A stretch of DNA of 64,000 nt from Pseudomicrostroma phylloplanum (taxonomy: Eukaryota; Basidiomycota; Exobasidiomycetes; Microstromatales), in NCBI GenBank assembly GCA_039545275.1, contig BCHS01000001.1:255579-319578 (forward strand). The letters run 5' to 3'. Below, in pieces: positions 55,106 through 64,000 of the stretch. Position numbers and translations under genes: made by a program. Below the pieces are notes generated by a model. That model made no database searches, was not told where the DNA came from, and was given only the letters and a program-made list of their open reading frames with translations. How positions within the stretch are numbered: the first letter of the stretch is position 1; each line of letters opens with the position of its first letter.

Positions 55106-56400
55106 ATGGCGCCCGTAAAGATCTGCACACGTCCCTCATGTGGAGCGACTCTTCCCTTGGTAGACGCCCCCTCTTCCTCCTCCTCCGCCGCTTCTGAGAC
55201 TGCCTACTCCCTAGAAGGCAACTGCACGCACCACCCTGGCCAGCCCGTTTTTCACGAGGGTCAGAAGTCGTGGTCTTGCTGCAGCGGCGTGAACAAGCCC
55301 GTGTTGGACTTTGACGACTTCGTCAAGATTCAGGGCTGCACTACCGTCGAGGGCCACTCGACGGAGAAGGTCAAGAAGGAGGAGAAGAAGGAGCTCTCCG
55401 AGGGGCAGAAGGGGGTGGTGGGCGAAGACGGCAAGGAGATCTTTGGTACGCCGGTGACGAGCAGTACAAAGAAGGAAGGACAGCCAGCAGTGGCAGCACC
55501 GATCACAACCCCCTCGATACCTTCCACCTCCTCCGCAACCTCATCTACCCCATCAGCACCAGCGACCTCACCTGCCGAGCCTTCAGATCCGGAAGGGGTA
55601 GCCATCCCTGCTGGTGCAACATGCAAGCGGCCTGGCTGCGCAGCGACGTATCAGGGTGGTGAAGGCACCCAGCGAGATCGAAGTAGCGAGCAGTGCCACT
55701 ACCACCGCGGGTTCCCCATCTTTCACGAGGGCAGCAAAGGATACTCTTGCTGCAAGCGCCGCGTACTGGACTTTGCCGACTTCTTGCGCATCGAGCCTTG
55801 CAGCACATCTGAATCGGGCCACCTCTTCATCCAGCCTTTGAAGAACAAAGCTAAGCCTCAGAGTACCGCCAATGGGAATGGAGAAGGGAGCTCTTATGGA
55901 GCTGGCGGGGATGATCTCCTGAAGTCTAGGGGCATGACCTTGAGGGAGGGCGAGGAGGAGGCAGACTGCAGAATGGACCACTATGAGACACCAGACGAGA
56001 TCAGGATGACAATCTACAGCAAGGGCGTCAAGATGGAAGACAGTTCCATTGAAATTGAAGAAGAGGACGTGAGTATCCTGCGCGGCGCCTGTGGAAGGCT
56101 AGCGAGCTGGAATGTGGTCACTGATGATACGTTGCACCACGCCCTTGGGCCCTCCCCTCTTGCCAGGTTCTCCTGTCGCTGTCTCTTCCTCCGGCGCCGG
56201 GAGCCACCGCACCTCGAAGGCACCTCTTGCACCTCCCTCTGTACGCAGCCCTGGACGCTGCCGGTAGCTCCTACAAAGTCAGCCCCTCCCGCATCAAAAT
56301 CGACGTGGTCCTGCGCAAGAAGCAAGCAGGCGCCAGCTGGCCCACCCTGATTCGCGGTGGACCACAAGCTGGGTATGGCTTGACATTTGGGAGGAAGTAA
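55106..56400 (+). CDS. CHORD-CS domain protein (Hsp90 co-chaperone, CHP1/morgana type)
   Basis: Exons 55106-56068 and 56167-56400, phase 0, 398 residues. Two zinc-binding CHORD domains are visible: residues 5-75 (CTRPSCGATL, CTHHPGQPVFHEGQKSWSCC, DFDDFVKIQGC) and about 172-232 (CKRPGCAATYQ, CHYHRGFPIFHEGSKGYSCC, DFADFLRIEPC). A CS domain follows from about 288 (CRMDHYETPDEIRMTIYSKG), running through the intron to IKIDVVLRKKQAGASWPTL. CHORD-CS proteins such as animal morgana bind Hsp90 together with Sgt1-type partners; plant RAR1 has the CHORDs without CS. The linker between CHORDs is Ser/Thr/Pro-rich. The reading frame of the second exon is supported by the CS match through to the stop. The spacing of Cys/His ligands looks complete. 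Confidence 0.92.
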
Positions 56401-56776
56401 AGCTATGCGATACTGTGGGGGAAGTCACAACAGCGGCAGAGTCTCGCTTTGACTCCTGCTCTTTTGTCAACGAGTAATAGATTACCAGTATAGGTCCAGG
56501 CAGGCCTGTGCGAGCCCTCAGACAGGCGTGATGCGGAATGAATGTGAGCCGTATATGGTATTGCGATTCCGTCATATCGATATGTAAGCGTAAAGGCGCG
56601 GGCGAGGATGTGGTCGAAGACGAAAGTAAAGCGCCATAAAGTACAGCTGAAAAGAAACAATAATATAGGGTGACGGGCAGAGCAAATCTAAGGGAAAGGA
56701 GCCAAGGTCCAGGAGAGCGTAGCGACTTGCTCGACGATATCGCCCAGTGAGGTAGTGTGCAAGGTCTGCATACGGC
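56401..56776. other. convergent spacer, CHORD gene / 7-TM paralogue A
   Basis: 376 bp between two stop codons on opposite strands. It is relatively AT-rich (for example around 56570-56680), as expected for 3' UTRs. No gene was seen. Confidence 0.55.
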
Positions 56777-59700
56777 TTAGAGGTCATTTGAACCGAATCG
56801 GTACGAAGAGTCGACGCCATCGGTCGCCTCGCCGTCTGGAGTGTCTGAAATTGGCTTCCGGGCATCTCCGTCGACGGGCGACTCGAGAGGCACAGAAGGC
56901 CTTCCCTCCGAAAGGCTAGTCGCACTTCCTCCTGTCGGCGAGCTCGGTGCCGGCGGAATTGCTCTGGATTTGTGCTTGCGCTTTGAAGACGGTGAGGCTC
57001 TCTCCGGACTCGAAGATCCCGCCTCTGAATTGATCGCTTGCGCCAGCAACCCGTCGTCTCCTGGCGCCAAGCGAAAGGGGGAGTCCGCATGGCCGCTTCC
57101 ACTCGGGGGCGTAGAAGTGCGGGGAGAGCGCTTGCGACGCATTTGCGACGACGTTGTTGTCATCGTGGGTGCCTGAGGTCGCCGTGGTGGCGGGGGACTC
57201 AACCCGCCTTCGTGGCCCAAGAAAGTCTTCTCGGTGAAGCCATTCCAACCGGTACGGAAGAGGGGTGCTGGAGAACCGAAAGCGGTAGGAGCTAACACTC
57301 CTTCTAGGGCGAGCGCATTGCTCGCGCCCGAGGGCTTCGGTGCCGAGAACTCTGTGACGTCGCGGGTACTTCTGCGACGTGCCTGAGTCGAGGTGGACGG
57401 GGGCGTTGATGGATTCAAGTAGGGGACAAAGTCTGGGGTAACAGTTGCCGGCCTCTGGCCAAGTGCAATGCTACTGTTTCTGCCCCTGAACATCGTGCCA
57501 GTGGCACTGCTTCTCCTCCGATCCGGCGCAAAGGTCATACTGCTACTACTGCTTCCCGCGCTCTCTGGCCGCCTCCTATCACGCTGGACTGGGGTCGGCA
57601 GAGCTCGGTCTGGAGGTGGACCTGGAGCCAATGATAGACGGCGCCTTTCCGGATCGTAGCACGCAGGAGGGGCAATCGGATAGCCAGTTGGGTGGCCAGT
57701 AGGGTACAGGATTTGACTGCTTGTTCTGTAGCGTAGCACGTCGTCGGTGTCGTCTTCCTCAATCGTACCTCGTGTCACATCCTGAGGAAAGCTTGACGTG
57801 GCGAAATCACCCCGACTTTTCCTGTCAGAAGACTTGGAGGGCGAACGTCCCATATTGCTCAAGAAGCGCTTGGCCGTTTTTGCTGGCGACTCGGTCGAGT
57901 CCGAATCGAGTCTGGTCTCTTCAGCTGGCAACATGATGATCCCACTTGTGCTTGCGATTGGAGAGGCCAGCTCGAACAGCACTCCCCTCCGACTGGCTGT
58001 TTGACTCTCCCCTTCTTGGAAACTGACATGCTGAGGCGCAAAAATCTCCGGCACTGATGCCAGGCGCGAACGAATAAAGTCTCCGGGCGAGGAGATCTCT
58101 CTGATTCGAGGAGGATTGCTTGCACCGACTGAAACCGTATCTCTCCGCAAAGAATCTCTGTTCCTGTTGTCTGTTTCCCCGACTTGGCTCTCTCTACGAT
58201 TGCTCTGGTCTTTTGAGGACCCCTTAGCTTCCGCATTGTCGAAGAATCGAAAGCAGACAGCTCCTATGGTTGCCGAACCGAAGATGACGCGAGCCCAAGT
58301 AACAACCATGGCGAAGGCAGCAAGATTGTACGCTGCCATCTCCGGTCCTTTGAGCCAGGCCGAAGTGGTATAGGCAGCGTACCACGCGGCTGTAGCGATT
58401 GCGACGCTCACGACAGCTGCGATGCCCACGTACATAAGGAGCAGAGTATTGAAGCAACGACGAAGATATCTCCAGCGTAGAACCAGGGGGGAGTCCCGGT
58501 GCATGCGTGACGCTGAGCGGCGAGTCTGTGAGGATTGCAGGGGGAGGGGCAAAGACTCTTGTTTGGGTACCGGACTTGTGTCGCCCGTCTTCAACGTCGC
58601 TGCCCCCGCCGCCGCCTCTAGATCAGAGTCTGAGACTGTTTTCTTCTCTGTACGGAGCGAAGAGCACAGGGTCGACGGCGATGAGGAATCCGAAGCGGAT
58701 GGGCTCTCAGCATCGCCGTCCAGCCGCGGGACCAGATCCGGCACTGTAGAAGGCACTGCGGGCTGAGATGGGACCAACAGACTTTGCTGAAAATGCTGCT
58801 CCCTGTCGACTAGCACCTTGGAAGCATCGACCTGCCTCTTGATGACGAGTAGCATATAGCCGCCGGTGATCAGATAGTAGACCAGCAGTATGCCATAGAA
58901 GATAGCCCAACCCCCGAAACCAAAAGAGCTCCACGGCTGCGCGGCAGTCTCGCTCCACAGCAGGCTCGCTTCGGCCAAGTACGATTCTGCCGAAGCAGTG
59001 GTAAGGTTGTTTGCGCTGATAGTGTCCTCGATCCGTCCGGCAAAGTCTCGGAAATCGTGATAATGTCCGGTACGATCTTTCTGCGCCAAGACGCAGATCG
59101 GCGTCAGATATGAGAGTAGCAGAACTGGTAGGCCGACAGAGATAGTGTTGATGACCATCGGGCGTCCCATGATCTGATGGAAGGTCGTTGGTGCAGCCCC
59201 ACTGCCTCCGTCGAGGGCACCTGGCACGGAGAAGAAGGAACCCACAGCGGCGCAGAGGACACCCAGGTACAGTGAGAACCAGAGAAAGATCCCAAAGGCC
59301 TCCAGCTGCGAGTGAAACCAGGACCATCTGCAGACGTGGACGTACGTAAAGTCAACGCGATTGCTGGCAATGGCTGCGACAACGGCTCTTCTCCCCTTGC
59401 CCTCTCTGCTTCACTCACCTCTTAGCGTACGCCAGATAGATGTTCGTACCGTATAGGATCCACGCTATTGAAAAAGAGATCTCACACAGCATGAAGGCGT
59501 TGAGAGCATTTGGGACGATATAGAGCCCCCTGGCTCGCCTTTCAAAGCGGAGAAACCAGAGCTTTCGCTGTCTGAGGCGCTGGATACAAACACTGAGGCC
59601 CGTCAGTGCCAATACTCCTAGGATAGCAAGACCGACCACGAAGCCGATATAGAATGTGCGAGAGAGGGGCAGATAGAAGAAGCCTGACATGAATTCCCTG

Positions 59701-59840
59701 AGCTCTTCGAGAGCGGCGAGGTTGGGTGGATTCTCCGCTAAGCCCGCGGTGATATTGGATGGGAAGCTGGCGTGCGCGGCTTGGTGCGCTGTAGAAGCGT
59801 AGTCATCGTGAACGCTCCAGTGGAAGTCGTGCTGGCCCAT
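56777..59840 (-). CDS. seven-transmembrane receptor-like protein, paralogue A
   Basis: Exons 59840-59419 and 59327-56777, phase 2 junction, 990 residues. The start is the ATG at 59840 (MGQHDF), since the open frame upstream begins at TTG. Hydrophobic spans, by eye: 62-87, 107-133, 150-174, 198-222, 278-303, 432-460 and 472-499. The N-terminus has a glycosylation sequon (N29-I-T) and the loop between spans 4 and 5 another (N248-L-T). Basic residues cluster in the loop between spans 1 and 2 (QRLRQRK, RFERRARG) and after span 5, so an outside N-terminus and inside C-terminus fit the positive-inside rule. The third inner loop is about 130 residues and the Ser-rich tail about 490, with basic-Ser sites (DRRRSS, ARRRST). 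I recognise no named family. A receptor or channel-like sensor is possible. Paralogue B lies upstream on the same strand. Confidence 0.75.
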
Positions 59841-61122
59841 GGCGGGTCGCCTCTCCTTCCCCAAGCCACAGGAGACCGACTGTCACAACGCTGGTAGAGA
59901 CAAGCACAAGCAAGCTGGCAAAGACCAGAATTTGTCTGGCGTAACGTTGCTGTGAGAGGGAATGGGAAGGAGTAGGAAGGGAGGCAAAGCGTAACGAATG
60001 TGTACTGGAAAGTGGTTCAGGTAGTGGCAGGGAATGGTAGGACAAGGTAGCAGACGTGAAGTGATACACTAGGTGGTGCGCACAGAGTGCCCCAGACGAC
60101 ATCATCATGTGCTCACCGCTGCTGGGTTGCCTCTTGATTCATTGAGTCTCAGATTCGATCATTCATCACCCGCTCGGGGTTTATTAGTAGGAAGGGAGCC
60201 CTTAGCTGGGGTCTTTGCCGACGCTGACCTAAAGTGTCAGGCTGCGATTGGCGGGGTAGGCTATCGCTTTCGACTCTGTCGATCGCTTGATATTCAACGG
60301 TGAGTGCTAGTCTGTGTTGAGCCGCCTCCGGACGCCGACACCGAGGTAGAGGTGCAATGAGCCCGCCAAAGCCACGCGGCGTCTGTGATTCTAGAATGCC
60401 TCAACATGCATGAGATGCGTGGAATGCGCCTCGTCGGAGTGGACGCATCTGGCCTCAGGCCGTGTGGAGCCTCATACCGCGTGATATCTCCTCGACGCAA
60501 CGGAGGTCCCCGCTACCGACTCCGATGCTAATGCATGACCGTCTCGCGTGGGAAAGGTCCCGATGGCCTGGGTACGGATTGGGAATTAGTCGTATGGCGA
60601 AGATTTTTCAGGCCCTGGTTTCAAGACTGAACCGACGTGGCTTGCGCAGATCAGGACGACCAGGCGGCGACTGGCGTTTGAAAACAGTGTGTGGAGCCTG
60701 CATGAACGTACTCCACTTCTTGACAGTCACCCAAAATTGAGACTGGCCACGTATTTCTGGTCATGATGTCTTCTCTCCCCGCCGCCTATCCACGTTCTCG
60801 GTGATCCTCGGCGATAGAGCTCTGCAAGAGGTTCCGCTTCGGATCGAGAAAGCGAGTCAAGTGGAATGCGAATACTTGCGGGACCCGACCGTCACATCGC
60901 CGAGGGTCCGACAAGCCGCAAAAACAGAAAGAGAATAAAACAGATGAAAGTCAAGCATGTTGGCATTCGAATTTGGTGAAATGTACAGTATGCTGCGTTC
61001 TTCAGAATGGAGAACGGACCAAGTGACGTATAATACAAAGGGTCCCTGCCAATAGTCCACCGCCTAACGATCAAGCGGAATGAACTACAAGAGGACTCTA
61101 TCGCGGCTTTTCAATGGGGGCT
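59841..61122. other. 1.28-kb spacer between the 7-TM paralogues
   Basis: This separates paralogue A's start from paralogue B's stop, both on the minus strand. Frames here are short. It presumably holds the promoter of A and the 3' UTR of B; AT-rich sequence around 60930-61050 fits the latter. No gene was seen. Confidence 0.5.
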
Positions 61123-63950
61123 CTAGGGGGTATTCTGCTCGAAGTCATAGGCCTCGCAGTCAATGGGCGAGTCGGGGGCCGGCGACGACGACGACGACGA
61201 TTCCGTAGGATGTCTCGGTGGGACTGCGCTTCCCGTAGAAGCTGAGCGCGGCATCACCTGAGGCAGATGATCGACCTCGTCAGAGCTGACACCCGTAGCG
61301 GCAGGTGCAGGGTCAGCAGTGTTTGACATCCTCACCGGCTGCAGCAAGGCCGACACCGTCTCTGAACTCGGGTGGCCTTCGAAAGCAGCAGCTCCAGCAG
61401 CAAAGCCGTTCCAGCCTGCCTGGAAGGGGGAAGCAGCGTTCCCTTCACGGACCTCGGGAACGAAGGTTCGCCAGCCCGTCCTGTCGGCGGGTGTGTATTC
61501 AGGCTCAATGAGACAGCTGTCTCGCCTGATCTCCGTCGTTGTTGTGAGCTGGAGTAGTTTTGCTGCGTAGGCCAGCTCTGTATTGGCGCTCGCACGCCTC
61601 TGTGCGAGTGATGTGCTGTTGCTCGCTCGCCTCTGTGCGAGTGATGTGCTGTTGCTCGCTCGTCTTTGCCTGGTTGTGGCGCTACTGCTCACACTCGATG
61701 CGCTTTCTGGCCTCTTGTCGGGTCGCGGAACAGGAGTAGGCAAAGGACGACTGGGCGGAGGGGCAGAGGCCGAGAAGCGACGTGCTCTGGAGTCGTAGTT
61801 GGCGCCCGAGTGCAGAGCGAGAAGGTTCAAGGAGTGGCTAGATGCTGGTCGGACGAGGAGATCAATGTTCCCCACACTAGGTGATCGTGTAGCTGGGGCA
61901 GAAGCCAATGAAGAGAGAGCATTGCCGACAGGCCGTCGGGATGGTGACAGCGGCGTTGCCGTTGATTCGAAACCATTTGCCTCTGTGTCGCTGCCGTGGC
62001 TTTCTTTCAGATCCGGAAATGAAGGAGTGGAGGCTTCTGCAGTCTGGGGTCTCGGCTCAGTCAACAGCGTTTGGCAGCTGTCGCTGATCTTCATCTCTTC
62101 TGAGGAGCGAGCAGCAGGGACACCCAGTGTAGTATTCTCCGGTACTGACGCCAGATCCAAGCCGACCTGGTCCTGCAGGACCTGAATGGGCGAAGTGGTG
62201 GAGCTGATAGTACCAACTCCTCCACCTACTTCTACATTGGCCTCGCTCGCAGCGGGACATCTGCTTCTGGCGAAGACAGGAGCCTCTTTCTTATCGCTGG
62301 GGGTATCGGACGAGGCTCCGCTCATTGCAGAGTGATCAAAAGACCGGAACACGACGGCACCGAGGGTGATTGTTCCAAAGATGACGCGGCACCAGGTTTG
62401 TACCAGCACATAGACGCTAAAGACATAAGCGGATTGCTCGGGTCCTTTGAGCCATTCCCGCTTTGTAGAGGCAGTGAGGAAGGCCCCTGTACCAATCGAG
62501 GCACCCAAGACGGCGATGATTCCCGCATACATGATGACCAAGGACCGCAAACAGCGACGAAGATACATCCAGCGCAACTTGGCTGCAGAAGCCGCGGGAT
62601 GTTGTGGTTCGGCTGGTCGTGGTTGAGAATGCGGAAGCACACTCTGTTCGGTTGCGGCTTCAGCTGCTGCCTCAACATCATCGCTTTGCATGAATTTCTT
62701 TTCGCTCTGCAGGGGAGAGCACGCTGTAGAGGGCGAAGAGAGCGCTGTCGTGGTGAGAGACGGGCTGTTCTTGCTGCCAGAATTGAGGGCCACGTGGGAC
62801 TCTGTGGCTGGTGTGATGGAAGCACCAGGACTGAGAAGAGGCTGGAATAATAGGGCGGTCGCGGCATCACTATGCGCTACCACGAGTTCTCTCTGGAATT
62901 TTTCCTCTTTGTCTACAATCGCCCTCGAGGCCTCGACTTGACGCCTGACAACGAGCAACATCCAGCCGCCGGCGATGCTGTAGAACAGGAACAGGAAGCA
63001 ATAGAAGGCATTCCAGACACTCCATGCAGCTCTGGTCCAGTGATTGTCCGCACTTTCACTCCAAAGATCGCTCGCCTCTTGCAGGTAAGATTGTACCAAG
63101 GCGCTATCGAGGCCGACGGCGCTGAGGTTACTTGTCATGATGCTACCATCGATGCGGCCGGCAAAATCGTGGAAGTGCACAATGTTCCGCGAGCGGGAAA
63201 GCTGTCCAAGTACGCACAAAGGCGTAATACATGCTAGAAGGGCTAGAGGCAGTCCGACGGTAATCGTGTTGATCACCCACGGACGACGCATGATGTTGTG
63301 AAAGTGGGCAGCGTTGCTCCCAGGATCGAGCGCGCCCGGCACAGAGAAGAAGGAGCCCACAGCAGCGCTAAGAATCCCTATATAGAGAGGAATCCAACAG
63401 TGTAGACTGACAGCTTCCATTTTGCGGATGAAGAACCAGCTCCTACGGAAAGGATGTCGTGATGTCAGGGTAGAAGCTCGCTGATCAACTAAATCCTCCC
63501 AACACTATCGCATACTCACTCTACCCTATAAGACTCGAAGGCCGCAATGCCATAGACACCCCACGAGAAACAGAATGCGAGCTCGCACAGCAGGAAAGCG
63601 TTGAGAGCGTTGGGCACAATGTACAAGCCCCTGGCTCGCCTTTCCAGACGGATAATCCAGAACTGCCCTCGCCTCCAACGATAGATGCCAATAGCCACTG
63701 CTGCGATGATCAGAAGCCCGAGGTAGATAAGCCCAGTGAAAAAGGCAATGTAGACATTTGAAGACAACGGCACATAGAAGAACAATTTCATAAAGCCCGA
63801 AAGTTCCTGTAAAGCCGCTACGCTGGGCGGATCCTGCGCAAGACCTGCCGTTATATTTGATGGGAAGGGTGCGTGATGGCTATGGGCGATGACGGCGACA
63901 TCGGGTCGGTAGTCAGCATACGATGTGTATGCTGACACGGCTTGGCCCAT
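61123..63950 (-). CDS. seven-transmembrane receptor-like protein, paralogue B
   Basis: Exons 63950-63520 and 63442-61123, phase 2 junction, 916 residues, start MGQAVSAY. It shares with paralogue A the segments FPSNITAGLA, RLERRARGLYIVPNALNAF, AAVGSFFSVPGALD and HDFAGRI, the same seven hydrophobic spans, and the same intron position and phase. Sequons are at N32-I-T and in the loop between spans 4 and 5 (NLS). The inner loop between spans 5 and 6 is long. The tail of about 450 residues is Ser/Pro-rich. Near residues 735-765 it carries three RRAS motifs, matching the protein kinase A consensus, made by a 33-bp tandem repeat. The tail diverges strongly from A while the membrane core is conserved, suggesting duplication followed by regulatory divergence. 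Ligand and partners are unknown. Confidence 0.75.
61595..61660 (-). repeat. two perfect 33-bp tandem copies in 7-TM paralogue B
   Basis: Copies at 61595-61627 and 61628-61660 are identical; partial copies flank them on both sides. On the coding strand each copy encodes eleven residues containing RRASNSTSLAQ, so the array places three RRAS motifs in series in the cytoplasmic tail. Confidence 0.92.
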
Positions 63951-64000
63951 CGCACGTCGAGCAGGCCCGCGATTGTTCGAGGCTAGACCTGAGGAAGTGA

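Overview
The window is nuclear DNA of a fungus, almost certainly a basidiomycete. It is GC-rich and gene-dense, with 19 protein genes on both strands. Genes carry 0-4 short introns, mostly 67-120 nt, with GTGAGT/GTAAGT donors. Conserved products (26S proteasome Rpt2, Enp2, Vps23, urease, KDM5 demethylase, mevalonate diphosphate decarboxylase, a CHORD-CS protein) are full-length fungal orthologues. A smut-type (Ustilaginomycotina) lineage fits the general impression, but I cannot fix the species from sequence alone. I see no rRNA, convincing tRNA, transposon, CRISPR array or viral element.

Layout, left to right. 1-17.1 kb: 3' part of ERG19/MVD1 (+), an Irs4/Tax4-like EH-domain protein (-), a GNAT-fold acetyltransferase (-), a fusion of a Csr1-type Sec14 lipid-transfer protein with an Iml2/TTC39 domain (-), and ENP2/NOL10 (+). 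17.4-30.6 kb: a KDM5 histone demethylase (-), a stand-alone PD-(D/E)XK nuclease-like protein (-), RPT2 (+), and a small secreted GPI-anchored protein (-). 30.6-37.4 kb: two long non-coding stretches rich in simple repeats and G-quadruplex-type motifs, flanking a single-finger C2H2 protein (-). 37.4-51 kb: urease (-), a small orphan gene (+), VPS23/TSG101 (+), an Msb1-like polarity protein (-), and a FAT1-type very-long-chain acyl-CoA synthetase (-). 51.7-64 kb: a long disordered orphan (+), a CHORD-CS co-chaperone (+), and two tandem paralogous seven-transmembrane proteins (-).

Most neighbours are unrelated housekeeping genes, as is usual in fungi. The parts most likely to be undescribed are: (i) the tandem pair at 56.8-64 kb, whose topology resembles a G-protein-coupled receptor: glycosylatable N-terminus, seven hydrophobic spans, long third loop, very long Ser-rich tail with PKA-type sites; (ii) the Sec14-TTC39 fusion at 8-12.7 kb, read through one uninterrupted exon and joining two lipid-linked domains; (iii) the PD-(D/E)XK protein at 26-27.2 kb, whose nuclease signature residues are intact; and (iv) a GNAT enzyme whose acetyl-CoA loop is split by a repeat-bearing insert.

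CDS coordinates are genomic spans including introns; exon limits are in the evidence. Splice sites were placed by hand from consensus signals, reading-frame phase and recalled family sequence. No search was run.
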